From: Chromera velia
Lineage: Eukaryota; Sar; Chromeraceae
Reading direction: 5' to 3'
DNA length: 40,570 nt
Assembly: GCA_018398765.1 (NCBI GenBank)
Contig: JAHBMJ010000762.1
Span: 1 to 40,570 of the forward strand
Part shown: one piece after another, positions 1-10,960 of the stretch
How the letters are laid out: every line of letters starts with the position of its first letter
Position numbering within the stretch: position 1 is the first letter of the stretch
The notes under the pieces: generated by a model
The model's database searches: none
What the model saw: the letters and a program-made list of their open reading frames with translations, nothing else
Told to the model about the DNA's origin: nothing
Made by a program: the position numbers and the translations under genes

Positions 1-360
1 AAAGAATAGAAGGAAGAAAACCAATTGAAGGACTAACAGAGTGAAGGAATGAAGTAAGTGAAGGAATGAAGTGAGTGAAGGACAGAACAACTGATAGAGT
101 GAAGGAATGAAGTGAGTGAAAGACAGAATAACTGAAGTAAGTGAAGGAATGAAGTGAATGAAGAAATGAAGTGAGTGAAGGACCAAAAACGACTGATAAA
201 GTGAAAGATTGAAGGACTGACTGACTGACTGACTGACTGACTGACTGACCAAGTGACTGATTGACTAACTAAAGAATTGACTAACTGAAGGATTGACTGA
301 CCGGCAAGCAAACAAGTGGAATAACCGACTGACTGACCGACCGACCGAACCACTGACTGA
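1..360. repeat. Low-complexity GAAG/GAGT and GACT repeats
   Basis: The stretch consists of imperfect repeats of GAAGTGAGTGAAGGA-like units, followed from about 214 to 250 by a clean (GACT)n run and then GACC/GACT variants to about 360. The open frames across it translate to Ser/Gln/Val repeats and are by-products of the repeat, not genes. Confidence 0.85.
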
Positions 361-819
361 CAGAAGTAAAATCCCGATCGATTGAGTGAGAAACAGTCTG
401 GAAGAAAAATGAAATTTAACGCGAGTCGACGGGATAGGGGGAATGTCCGAAGTTCGGCCCTTGCGGTGCCGATCTTGGAATATCCCGCCGCCGCGCGCAG
501 TAAAGTCAGACCCGGTCAGGAAGTGCGTGACCGTGCGTGAATGCGAGCGACTGAGAGCAAAATGCAAAACGTGCAATTGAGCTCAAAAAGTAATTTTTCA
601 CATACATGCAGAAAAATAAATGAAAGAGACTTGGATCGGAAGGAAACATTCAGAAGTACCAGGAGTGGAAATGGTGGACTGTCAGACTTTCTCTCCTGTA
701 GGTACTGGACTGAAGTACTGACTGACTGAACTTATTGTCTCACCTAGCAGTAATATATTGCAATAGACCGTACTGGACGGAAGGGAGCCAGTAGACCAAA
801 CAAGACTGGACGGGACACA
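361..819. other. Spacer between simple repeats and gag remnant
   Basis: I see no gene, RNA or clear element end here. On the minus strand this is downstream of the gag remnant, where protease and RT of the same retrotransposon would be expected, but no such motif is visible, so the element is truncated or eroded beyond recognition at this point. Confidence 0.4.
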
Positions 820-2201
820 AACTTCGATCTGAGACCGAACAGCCATTTGCAGTGTAGGGCCGGGTGCCTCCACACCGTTGGCAGTTCGTTCTGTCAGAAA
901 CAATCTGTACTGTGATGTTTGCAATGTTTGCAGGGTTCTGCAAATTCTAAGTTGTGAATTCTACGGTATTGAGGGTTGTTTGGTGGCTAAGTGTTCGGTC
1001 TGTTGCGTTGAGGCTATCGAGAATGCTCCCGATTGGAGATTCTCGACTTGCTGTTTGACAGGTGGTTATACTTTCTCCGGTGTCCATTCCTTCTTCAGCC
1101 GAGGTGGCAGAGACATGGTAAGTCACTGAGGGGGCAACGGAAAAGTAGCGTTTAGCATCAGTGAGGACTTCTTGGAAGGAGTTGTAGCTTTTTGTCCGAA
1201 GTGCCACCCTGACAGTTTCGCTTGTGAGTCCTTTGATAAAATGCTTGGAAGAGTGGACGTCATCGATGTCCTCGGATGTCCTTTCCACACTCGTTACAGA
1301 GACTTCGGTAGCGGGCGGCGTAATCGTCGGTTGACTCAGTCAGTTTTTGTTTGAGTGAGAAGAGCTTTTCTTTGGCAGAGTCTTGGTTGGCTTCCATCAG
1401 TTCGTATTCCTTTAGAAAGAGCATTTCCAGCTATATAGGTGTAGTGATCGCGGCAAGTCTAGCTGAAGCCTTAGATAATTGATCGCACCAAGTCTTTGCC
1501 TTTCCTGTCAGGGTGGAGGGAAAATAAATGTCGCAGAAATCGTAGAAATTCCAATCTATCCGTTGATAGAGGCGCAGAAGTCGTCCCCAGTAGGCCTTCG
1601 TCTGTGTGCGATCTTATCCGGAGAACGCTGGCAGGTCGAGCTTCACTTTCGGTTTGTCTCTGAGATCAGTGTAGTTGTTCTGCATCCGGGAGACGCGCTG
1701 TTCTTCGCGAGGTACTGGAACCAGTTGTCCATTCTCGTCGAAGTGAAATGTGACCCCCTGTCTCTGCAGCTCTTGAATGACTTGAGGGTCAAGATTTTGA
1801 AGAGACGCATGGATGGAGGAGGCTGGACCCGATCTAGCAGACGCAGGAGCAAGAGGAGCTGCAGCTCCTTCGCCCGCTGCTGTCACCATCTCCACGTTGT
1901 CATCTGCTTGTTGGAGAGGTGAGTTCGGAGGGGCTGCCTGCTCTTCATAGTTTGCTTGCTGTCCTTCTTGTTGCCCAACCTGCTGCTGCTTATGTTGGTG
2001 TGCATGGGGTCCTGGGTGTTGGTGCTGTTGTCCGTTCATTTGCTTAGCTGTTTAGTTGGGCACCAGCGGAGAATTATGTTGGATAGGTGCAGCTTTTGCC
2101 TTTGGTTGTGCTTTCACCTTGGCTTTCGCAAGTCCTTTGGCTTTTGCTTTCGCTGCTGCTTTTATTTTTGGTTGAGCTTTTGCCTTCGATTGTGAGGGCA
2201 T
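820..2201 (-). mobile_element. Decayed LTR-retrotransposon gag
   Basis: Reading leftwards from an ATG at 2201, the frame opens with an Ala/Lys/Gln-rich basic segment, is broken by a stop near 2054, and continues through a Gln/His/Pro-rich segment (141-codon open frame 2039-1614). Next come sequences typical of the retrotransposon gag capsid family (PF03732 type): a proline/phenylalanine 'LPAFSG' entry, 'TGKAKTWCDQL', a charged 'KQKLTESTDDYAARYRSLC' helix, then 'FIKGL'. At about 935-830 a Cys/His cluster ('CQRCGG', or 'CKHCKHHSTDC' in another frame) resembles a degraded zinc knuckle. Several stops and at least one frameshift make it a pseudogene. The order and motifs suggest a Ty3/gypsy-like or related element, but no pol domain is visible, so the superfamily is inference. 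Not related by sequence to the copia element at 17.6-27.9 kb as far as I can see. Confidence 0.7.
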
Positions 2202-3890
2202 GTTTGCTTTCGTTTGATCTAAGCTGGTTCAAGCAGATAGGGGTGTAGCGCGTAGGTGAGAAAAGGAATGGAGGAAGGTGTCAATGGTTTTCTTGAATGA
2301 ACTTGAGTTGAGGTGAAGTGTCAAGATTCAAGCCTTTGTAAAGGAGAGAAGTCTAGCGATCATGTACCCAGGTATGAGTGGTGTATTGGTCGAGAAGGAA
2401 GGTCCTTACGTTCTCGGGATTGCTCAGAAATTCCGTGTTTCTTCGAATTGCTTTCTCAGCCAGAAAATGCACTTGTTCGCTTCTGTCTTGTACTGGTTAT
2501 TCCGGAGTTTCCTCCAAAATCAGATTTTTGAATTCCTTTTTGACAGGCTGGCTAACTTCCCCAAAATCAATGAGTAGTCTTTTCAATGAAAAACGTTCGT
2601 GAAAAATTATGAGCGAGTGGCAATGCGTTTGTTTTTTGCAGATTTGTTTAGCTGGAAAGAGAGATTTCAAAGGAAAAAGAGGAGGAGAAAGGAGCTGTCC
2701 GTCCAGAGACTTCCTGGTAGCGTTCTGTGGTAAAATGAAGAAGAAGGAAAAAGGATTTGACAGAGTCCGGAAAAGGACATTTTGCTGAGGATTTTGGCAG
2801 CGTTTTGCGGTGTACTCCTGTTTAAAAAGAGATTTTGGTAAAGGGGAGAAAATGAGAGGTGATCAGAAATTTTGGCAGTGCTTCGTGGTGTAGTCCTGTT
2901 TAGAACAAGATTTTTGGTAAAGGGAAAAAAATGAAGGGTAATCAGAAATTTTGGCAGCGCTTTGCGGTATGGTCCTGTTCGATGCGAATTTTTGGTAAAG
3001 AAAAGAAAATGAAGGGTTATTAAAGATTTTAGCAGCGCTTCGCGATGTAGTCCATGTGGAGGTGGATTTCCGTTGAGTTGGAGCCGAAGTTAAGGGCGAA
3101 CTATGGACAGCACTTCGTGGTCAGGTCAATCCAGAAAGGTCTTTCAGGTGACGGTCTTAAAGTTTAGTCCAAAAGAGACGTAGTCAGGAGCGAAGGAATG
3201 AAGCCGTACTTATGAGGCTTCAGCTGAGAAGGGGTGGAAGGGAGACCAGGCAAAGCAGGGTCGATGTGTGCAGTTCTTCTCCAAGTATCCGTGAAGGCCT
3301 TCTTGAAGGGGCACCAGCGATTTGGGAGTGAGAAAGCAAGATCCAGTGCATGTAGGTGGGGTTAGATGAAGGCGATGCGTTGGTGTTTGGTCTCAAAAGT
3401 CAGAATGTAGCCGAAATGCTCGATCCTGTCAGTTTTCCTGTTCCTTGGGTTCCTGGAGAGGAACAAAGTGGACTTGGTTGTCTGGACAGTGAGAATCCTC
3501 TTGAGGGAGCTGCTGTGGTGGTTGTTGATATGGTGGTTGTTGGACTCCTACTTTTTGTAGAAGGGGCTTGAGTTTGATTTGATCTGCTCAAAGTCCAGAA
3601 GGGCCGGCTCTCACTGGCATCACCACGTGTTTTGTTGACCTCGTTCGACTTCGTATCAAAGAGGAACAGACTAGAAGATCCACTCGCTTGCTTGGTGATA
3701 CTACAGGACGTCAGAGGCTAGATGGTGGTTAACTAGAAGGCAGGTATCAGTGATTGACTTCTGTTGACAGTGTTGGTAGTCAGAGCCGTCTCCAAGAGTT
3801 CAGGTCTGAGGCTAGAGTCCAAAGACAATCTAAATCCATCTGAATCTAAATTAAAAATCTGAATGACGATCCGGAGTACCTTCTAATTTT
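2202..3890 (-). mobile_element. Probable LTR/leader region upstream of the gag remnant
   Basis: This stretch lies directly 5' of the gag start on the minus strand, where the 5' LTR, primer binding site and leader of that element should be. It has no credible gene. It contains the degenerate tandem array described separately. I could not fix LTR boundaries because no second LTR copy is present in the window, and no convincing primer binding site was found. The assignment rests on position only. Confidence 0.35.
2705..3130. repeat. Degenerate ~78-bp tandem repeat
   Basis: About five to six copies share a core like 'TTTTGGCAGCGCTTTGCGG' followed by 'TGTAGTCCTGTTT' and a purine-rich tail with 'TTTTGGTAAAG'. 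Core copies begin near 2717, 2796, 2874, 2954 and 3030, with a more diverged one near 3103, giving a period of 76-80 bp. The copies differ by many substitutions, so the array is old. It sits in the presumed leader of the gag-bearing retrotransposon. Confidence 0.8.
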
Positions 3891-3950
3891 TATTTCATCC
3901 TTCATTTGAAGCAACTTAGAGTTTTTTATATATTTCTTTTGCTCTTCAGA

Positions 3951-3985
3951 CCTGCATTTGCGGGTTCAAACCCGCATTTGCGGGT
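3951..3985. repeat. Short palindromic direct repeat
   Basis: Two copies of a C(C/T)(C/T)GCATTTGCGGGT unit lie 20 bp apart. The second, CCCGCATTTGCGGG, is a near-perfect palindrome with a two-base centre. It could form a small cruciform. No function is implied. Confidence 0.6.
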
Positions 3986-4095
3986 GTGATACTTCCTAGA
4001 CGTCGTGTCGCATCGAAGTCGCGTCGTGTCTCAATAAGGATGACGAACTGCCCTTTCCGGCCTTTCCCATTTCTGGAAAGAATGAAAAAAGGAGG

Positions 4096-4164
4096 CAGTC
4101 AAGACTCGAACCCGAGACTGTTTGCTTATAAACTATATACTTTAACCATTAGGCCAATTGACTA
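4096..4164 (-). tRNA. Degenerate tRNA-like sequence (pseudo-tRNA or SINE head)
   Basis: On the minus strand the ends TAGTCAA and TTGACTG can pair over 7 bp like an acceptor stem. Inside are an A-box-like TGGCCTAATGG (rc of 4147-4157) and a B-box-like GGTTCGAGTCT (rc of 4102-4112), and a T6 run (rc of 4085-4090) lies just downstream as a pol III terminator. The A box and D-loop resemble tRNA-Arg. The anticodon arm does not form a regular five-pair stem with a seven-base loop, and the T arm is out of register with the acceptor by about four bases. It is therefore most likely a decayed tRNA or the head of a tRNA-derived SINE, not a working gene. Confidence 0.35.
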
Positions 4165-4594
4165 GGAAAACAACTTTCAAAATTTAGTGTTTAGTACAAA
4201 TTCGAAGTTACTTTCATTCTAAAACTAAAACTATTTAAAACGTACATAAAATTTAAAGCTTTTTAGTTCAACATAACACTATCATGTAATAAATGTTTTT
4301 CCCCCTCACATATGATCAAAGATGAAGTTCGTGTCCTGATGGTACCTGATGGAATATAAGGACTCAGAAAGGGGGTGAAGTAGGCTGAAAAAACTTTATG
4401 AAATTGTAAAACAGAGAGCGCCCATTAACAAAAGAATGCAGATTGTACAACACGTTGCGGATGCTACAGAGAGGGGCACTTCAGATAAGGAGTTGGAGAA
4501 AAAAATGAAGGAAATAGTGTTGCTCTTGTGCATAATCTTGCCTAGAAGCAGTTCTAAAGCGCTATCTGAGTGTCTCAAGAAGGTCTACTGTCTA

Positions 4595-4948
4595 GGCTTC
4601 GCACTATAAAATTCTAAAAAAAAAAAATAAAGGACATCATTTATTTTTTTTTTAATTTTAGAATTTTAGAACAAAATCAAGAGGAACTTTACATTTATAT
4701 CAGTCATTATCAGTCTAGTCTTAGACTAGTCTAGTGGAATGATTGCTAGAATGATTAAACAAAATAAAGAAGCAAAGTAACAATCATCTGACATGATCTC
4801 TTAGCTAAGTTTATGACCTCTGCAGACTACTATAGTCTGCAGACCTCTGAAGACCTATAGCTGAAGTGCTTTTAATAGTTTTGTAAAATTCTAAAAAAAA
4901 AAATTAAGCCTTCAATTTTTTTTTTTTAGAATTTTATAGTGCGAAGCC
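4595..4948. mobile_element. Small inverted-repeat (MITE-like) element
   Basis: The two ends are inverted copies of GGCTTCGCACTATAAAATTC followed by an A8-A12 run; both copies are present in full at 4595-4626 and 4917-4948. A second inverted pair (AATTTTAGAATTTT and its partner near 4880-4915) lies just inside, so the whole 354-bp unit could fold as nested hairpins. No transposase is encoded. The immediate flanks do not show a convincing target duplication; a GTCTACTG direct repeat lies slightly outside both ends (4584 and about 4970). Confidence 0.65.
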
Positions 4949-5351
4949 TTTTTTCGTTTTTAGCCTAGTCTACTGTTTTGATCAGGCAAGTTGAGTCGAA
5001 TCGATCCAATTGGCATGCAGGCTTCCCCTTCCCTAGCCCCCCCCCCCCCCCCCAATGGGCCCCCATGAATGTGTGCTCTGGGTTGTCCTCATTGACTCAA
5101 AGCCTTATTAGTGGCGTAGGATCTAGCATTGCTGGGTCCAGGATTTAACCCGTAGTTTAACCCTTAATCATCATCATCATCATCAAAATAGGCAGTAATA
5201 TTATAGGCTAATTATGTTGCTATTAGTGATAGCGTATGATGATGATGATGATAAAGCTATTACTATGAGCTTCTGCTAAAGCTTGCGCCTTTTAGGTTTT
5301 TACACATATTCGCATAAAAATGTAGCATATTTTATTGTAGCTAGTCAAATT
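4949..5351. other. AT-rich spacer with C16 run and ATC/GAT repeats
   Basis: It contains a run of C at about 5039-5054, an (ATC)n run near 5168-5184 and a (GAT)n run near 5236-5250. No gene is visible. Confidence 0.6.
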
Positions 5352-6021
5352 GCTGTAGTCAGAATTGTTAAGTTCCGACAAACCTAAGTACCGAAATCCG
5401 ATACCGACCCCCCGATCCGAAATTTTTCGGTACTTTCGGTACCTTTTCAGTATTTTCGGTACCGGCTTTTTTACATATTCTAAACAGGTTTTTAGAACTC
5501 TTTATAGACTGTTTATACGCCGTTAGAACACTGAAATGCTCAAAGATAACTAGCATGAACTTTTGATGTCTAATTTGAAGCGCGAGGGGGGGGCACGCGC
5601 CTGCATGGGCCGCGGCGTGCGGGCTCTGGGCCGCGCATTATATGTATCTCGCGTATCCTCACATGGATGCAGAACTGCCATCTGAAGCATCACCGTCTCT
5701 TTACATGAATTTTAGGGCTGCACACGTGCACCGCCACAAAAAAAACAAGATCCAATCCATAGACCGTTCCAGAAGACAGAAGTCGTAGATCAATCAAAAA
5801 AGCTAGAAAAGACTTTCTTAATTTTAATTTATCATTGTATTTTGTTTATTTTATTTTATGAAGTGTGTTTAAATGATATTATAACATCAGACTACATGTG
5901 ATTTTTAAGTTTAAGAGTCATTTAGGTTGGTACCGAAAGATCCGATCCGAAATCCGATACTGACCCCCCCTCTAGTACCGAGGTACCGAACGTACCGAGA
6001 CTTAACAACACTGGCTATAGT
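5352..6021. mobile_element. Non-autonomous hAT-type element with 8-bp target duplication
   Basis: The element runs 5360-6013 (654 bp). Its left end begins CAGAATTGTTAAGTTCCG and the reverse complement of its right end begins CAGTGTTGTTAAGTCTCGG, so the two are imperfect terminal inverted repeats starting with the CAG typical of hAT ends. The flanks are GCTGTAGT (5352-5359) and GCTATAGT (6014-6021), matching at 7 of 8 positions, which fits the 8-bp duplication known for hAT transposition. Subterminal segments on both sides are rich in CCGATCCGAAA and GGTACCG motifs. There is no open frame for a transposase, so it is a deleted, non-autonomous copy. A GC-rich patch sits at 5580-5640. Confidence 0.8.
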
Positions 6022-7064
6022 TAACTTTATAAAAAAAAAATGAATAATGACTATATATATAGATTTAATAATAACAGTCCAGATAACAGTAAAATGACAG
6101 TTTAAATGACTGTCAGTCTTAGTAGCTTGAAGTCTTAGCTGGCCGTTTTGCATATTGGTTGATTTTTATGGAGATGCACACACATACAGATAAGTATATA
6201 CAGACCGCTACACAGTATCAAACCTTTGACCTCAATTTTCTCTTCACTCTGCTTACTGAGTATCAACCACCACGTCGCTCAAGAGAGTACAACCTGAGCT
6301 GCTTGCTGTGTAGCTTGTGTTTTGTTTCTTCTTTATGCTACAAATCTACATGGTTCCTTCGTAAGTGCAGAATATCATGTGGATATCTACGTTTTGCTGT
6401 AAATTTTGTATGCATTCACTTGCATTTGGGTGATTTTGGCATACACATCAGAATAAAATCGAGTCTAACAGTTTGCGTCTGGCATAAGATTTTCAAGAAC
6501 GATAGATGTGTTGATGAAGTCATTCTTAACCTTATGATGTGTTGACTCTCTTTAAAGGGGGGGTTCTTATAGTTTGGCCTTCTATGTTCTATAAACGTGG
6601 TCTAGGCAGTATAAAGTCTGTCAGTCGGAAAGACCATCGTCGTTCGTCTTTCCCCCGTCTTGCTGTCGTGCAGGCTGTTAGTCTGATCTTATGTATGCAC
6701 TGATCCAACAGAAACGCAACTGTTGATTCGTGTGACTAAAATCCATGCAATGACGTACGCGTTCACTTCAATCATGGCCCTGGAAAGACGTACACGCGGG
6801 CCAGTTCAATCATAGTCAATGCAAGGCAGCGAGGCGCTCGCTCACACTCGCGTCACGACAAGCATCCACATTACATTCTAAACGTTTTGAAGCCCATTTT
6901 CTAAGTAGAGTTGACTCTTTAAAAACATGAAATTTTTATAAAAAGTTTATAGTTTTAGGAATGATACCGTTTACACTAGGTTTTAGCTTTGTACGCTAAA
7001 AATTTTATATCAGTATACCGATACGATACCGATTTGATTCCGATACGATACGATAGCTATCCCT
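6022..7064. other. AT-rich region with a solo hAT-like end
   Basis: A 128-codon open frame (6159-6545, plus) has no recognisable domain and skewed Leu/Cys/Phe content; I do not treat it as a gene. At 7010-7064 GATACGATAC repeats end in GATAGCTATCCCTA, which in reverse looks like the terminal of another hAT-like element (TAGGGATAGC). Its partner end was not found. Confidence 0.4.
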
Positions 7065-8992
7065 AATGACTGGTTAAGTACTGTAGCCTTAGTCTATACC
7101 TAGCTAGATACCTAGGTCTATACATAGGTTAACAAATTTTAACTTAAGTTCTTAACAACCGACCAAAAGGTCCAAAACTACTGGACAGAACTAGGGACAG
7201 ACCGGCTGACCTAGCCAGCTGACACAGAGACTCTCCTAAAAGACTTTAGTCTAGATCTGCGCGCTGTCTAAAATCTTCAGTCAGTTCCCGTTTCCTGTCT
7301 GAGTCACAGTACTGAATGGACTCTTAAACCGCATGACTTCATTTCGAGCTTCATTGTTCTGACCCCGTCACGCGCCAGGACCGCGTTCTCTCAATGATCC
7401 TTCCATTTTGACTTCTTCTCACAAAACACACACAGACGAGTGAGACAACCACCAAACAAGCCTCTGAACATGCACAGTCATTGAAGCGATCGAAAGATAG
7501 ATCGGCCACTGCCACTGCATGCATGGCACCAACCCATGCGGTCATTGATCGACGCACAACGAAAAGAAAGAAAAGGAAAGCACATGGCCGTGGACACGGA
7601 CAGAAATGAAATTAGAATGACAACAGAACAAGCACGTGCCCACAGCCCAATTCCGATCATTGTGTGTAAAACGGAATGCAAGGCACCTGCACTGTCAGTT
7701 GTCTGTGTGCTCGTTGACAACAACGGAAAAGAAGGAGTGGCGATCAATTCCTGCCTCTTTGTTGGACGGGGGGAGGGGGGGAAGCGAAAAAACAACGAAA
7801 GGTCGCAGGTATGGCGATGAAGTAGTGCGAAGAGGGGGGGCGCGGTTGGGAAGAGACAGGACGGACGAGGCTCATAGGTCTTCATTTCCTTCTGGGAGCG
7901 GACATGTAAAAGCAACAAAAGCTAGACAGACAAACACATGAGGGGAGAAGATATGGAGACACTCACTCACACGACATGCACGCACCAACGTTCTTCAGCT
8001 TAGAGCAGAAAGATAGATCAGCCGACTGAGAGAAAGGAAGGTCAGAAGAAGGCGCAAGAAAGGAGAGGCGAGTTGAGAGAGATAATCAGTCAAGGTCTCA
8101 AGTCCGACAAACCTTCTGATCTAGATCTCTCAAACTACACACACATCATTCGCTTCTTCCTTAATTCTCTTGCTGCTCTTAATTGCACTTCCGATCTATC
8201 TGTTCTCTCATTGCACCCACGTGTCCCTCCCCATCTCCGAATCCACTGTTGCTCTTTCTTTACAGTGAAGCAAGCAAATGGACAGACAGAAATGGCAGAA
8301 TCGACCCCAAGAACAGGATGAAGGAAGTAGGATAAGGGAGGAAGAAGTTATCATGAAACGAGACAGGCAGGCAGGAAGACAGGAAGACATGCACGCATGC
8401 CATTTCTCTTCGTTGCTCCCTCGGCGCCAACTTCCACAGTCAAGCCACTGATTGTCATGAAAAAAAAACCAGTCATTGCAATGCACAAACGACTAATGTA
8501 GACAGGTAGGTAGAAGATAGCGCAGAGAGGCGCTTGCTCAGTGACGGTACAAGGACGGACACTCATTCATTCATTCATCCACTTCATTCAATTAGATCAA
8601 AAATTTCTTCTTCCTTTCTTGTCAGGATCGCTCTGCCCTTTCTTTCTTCCCTCAAGGGCTGAACCATGCATGAACAGTGCGAGATATTTGCGCGTGCGAT
8701 CGTACAAGGTATAAATGAGTCGACCTCAAACGGCTCTGACTGCTGACTCAGACTCTTCATTGACTTTCTTTTCCACTCATACCTTCATCCCCCACATGCA
8801 AGGACAAAAACCGTATGGCTCACACAAGCCATTCTTCTTTCTCTGCGATGGCTCTGTTGCCTTCCGGCCACTTCCACGACAAAAGAGTTGACATGATCAG
8901 GTGACGCATACCAACCAAGAAACAAACGCCCTCTCTCTCGGTCAGTGATTCGCCCACTGACGCGTTGCTCCTCTTTGAGCATATATTTTCTT
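7065..8992. other. Region without supportable genes
   Basis: Several overlapping open frames occur on both strands but none shows a recognisable domain, splice-phase consistency or convincing coding bias. The right-hand end presumably carries the 3' UTR of the desaturase gene, whose stop is at 8993. Confidence 0.5.
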
Positions 8993-10401
8993 TTACTCGC
9001 GCCAGTTAGAGGGTGCCCAGTTGACCAGACCCATTGCCTTCAGAGGAGGCAAAAGCATGACGGCCAACGGATCAAATCCGCCCCTCTTGGCAAGGGCGGG
9101 ATGCCTGTGGTGGTCCTCATGGGCGTGCTCTCCGACCATGTAGAAGGTCAGACAGCTGAGAGACCCCAGAAGGTGAACAGGGTTGACCAACCCCAGAGGC
9201 AGAGTCGCTGCGAAAGCTCCGAGGAAGAGCTTGACCAGAGTCATGACGTCTGTGTTGGATGCGTGGCCGACCACAGGCTTGAACTCATCGTTCTCGTGGA
9301 ACAAAACGTTGAAGAACAGAGACCCACCCTGACAGATACAGCTGGAGGCAACGCCCACCTTCAGCATGTAGCCCCAGCCCATGAACTTCCACCAGAGAAA
9401 GTACTCGCAGAGGGGGACAAGGAAGTAAAGACGCTCCAGGAGGATGAGCTCCCAAGTAAGGAGGTTCTTGGGGAGTACCTCTGTGTCTGTGCGGAGACCG
9501 TGAGGCTCGACGGTCCACAGGAGGAACGCTCTCCAGAATCCCATCTGCACAGGGCTGTGGGGATCTGAGGGAAGGTCCGAGTTCTGGTGATGGACTCTGT
9601 GTTTGGAAGCCCACCAGAGAGGGGATCTGCAGACACACAGATGGGATGTAGGGAGACTGTGAGGCTGCGGCAACCCGAGGAGACATATGAAGGGACATTC
9701 TGGTACAAGTCAAGCAGAGATAGAAGATTGGAGAAGAGTCAGACAGCAATAGACTTCGAGGAGGTATGAAGGCGAAGAGAAAGAACGAAGATACGGAGAC
9801 GATTGCGTGTCTCTCCCTTCTGTTGACTGTCTCTGTTCTTCCCTGTCCCTTCCCACCGTGCTCTTGCTGACCTCTGGCCTGCGAGGCATCCGATGATTCC
9901 CAGGAAGAAGGCGAAAGGTCTTGAGCACGTGAAGCTCTGATGAGCGAAGAATCTGTGCAACACAATGCTCATTCCAACTCCCACCTTCAACCAACTGAGG
10001 ATATGCAGAGTGATCAACCATGAGACCTGCATTCTCTCGGGGGAGTCGATGGAGAGAATCAGAAGGATGGGCCAGGTCACCACTGCAGACCCGAAGAGAA
10101 ACTTGATGGCGATGTCATAGGGAGTGTTCAGATCCGGAAAGTTCTCTCTCTTAGACTTCCATTTTCTCTTTGGGGATCCTGCCTTAGTCTCTCCTCCCTT
10201 CTTCGGAACAACAGCTGGCCGAACAACCTGCGGCTGAAGAACCTGGGGCTGGAGGGTGACGGGGGATCCTTCTGCAGTGGTAGAGGCTGTGGTGAATGTC
10301 CTTCGCACGCGTTCGACTGTCGTGGCAGCCTCCGAAGGGGGTGCCTTCATGACTTCGGCCTCCGCAGGGGCCTGGGTGGGTGTGGCTACTTCGACAGACA
10401 T
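8993..10401 (-). CDS. Delta-9-type fatty acid (acyl-CoA/acyl-lipid) desaturase, two exons
   Basis: Exon 1 is 10401-9872 and exon 2 is 9626-8993, joined across a 245-bp GT-AG intron (GTCAGC donor, TCTGCAG acceptor) with phase 2, giving 387 residues. The family uses a membrane di-iron centre to put a cis double bond, usually at carbon 9, into acyl chains, normally at the ER. The histidine boxes are visible: HRFFAH (149-154), KHRVHH (185-190) and HAHEDHH (344-350), with hydrophobic segments around 96-120, 124-148, 160-175 and 305-340. The intron splits the protein just before box 2. The first ~95 residues are Pro/Ala/Thr-rich with a basic patch (about 67-85) and are longer than in animal homologues; they may be disordered or a targeting extension. 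An in-frame ATG at 10464 would add 21 residues, but that stretch is T-rich and looks like leader. Divergently transcribed from the YibB-type gene. Confidence 0.9.
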
Positions 10402-10588
10402 GAAATCAAAAGGTACGAGGGAGAAGAAAATCACACGCAGATGAAGGACTGAAGTCGAAAGCAAATTTCTGTACTGACTAGGGATACTACTGCTATTTGA
10501 TGCAATGAGAAGATGCCAAAAAGCTCAAAAAACCGGAAAAAAGGGCTTCTCCTGTTGCGAGAACGAACTGAAGGAAAATAGCCGATTG

Positions 10589-10595
10589 ATTTATA
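10589..10595 (-). promoter_or_regulatory. TATA-like box for the desaturase gene
   Basis: TATAAAT on the minus strand, about 190 bp upstream of the chosen desaturase start, which would allow a leader of roughly 160 bases. Confidence 0.4.
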
Positions 10596-10655
10596 GGACG
10601 GCGACCCTCACGAAAACTCACGAAAATCGGATTCCTTTAGATTCGCCTGGCCCCG

Positions 10656-10678
10656 GAAAGTGCAGTGAAGGCACTTTC
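10656..10678. promoter_or_regulatory. Inverted repeat GAAAGTGC-N7-GCACTTTC
   Basis: Perfect 8-bp arms flank a 7-bp centre in the divergent promoter, with a further direct copy of the arm at 10700-10707. A candidate site for a dimeric regulator. Confidence 0.4.
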
Positions 10679-10954
10679 GTTCTCAAATTGTCCCTGAGTG
10701 AAAGTGCGTGCGAAAGATCCCGGAAAGTGAATAAAGGCTGTCATAGGCTTGACGCACGCACGTCTCGGCTGTGTGGCATGCGAGCCTCTTTCGGAGACTA
10801 TCCATCCGTCTCTACAGCTCTGAGCCCGTATCTTCATCTTCAAACACCGTCAAACGTCTTCGATCAAAAAGCAATATCCACTGTGTCCACCATTGCTTAC
10901 CTCTGCTCACTTCTCCCAACTTGGTTCTCGAAGATGGAGGCCGAATGTGCCTTT

Positions 10955-10960
10955 TTATAA
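10955..10960 (+). promoter_or_regulatory. TATA box for the YibB-type gene
   Basis: TATAAA 61 bp before the first in-frame ATG at 11021, which would leave a short leader of about 30 bases. It supports the start at 11021 or the next ATG at 11051. Confidence 0.5.

Noticed and set aside
33-576. Ser/Gln/Val-rich minus-strand frames at the left edge
   Set aside because: Translations of simple repeats.
6159-6545. 128-codon plus-strand frame
   Set aside because: No domain, odd composition, surrounded by decayed transposon sequence.
7010-7064. Complete hAT-like element ending at 7064
   Set aside because: Only one terminus is recognisable; no matching inverted end upstream.
7478-7941. Overlapping 146- and 101-codon frames on opposite strands
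   Set aside because: Neither shows a domain or coding signal.
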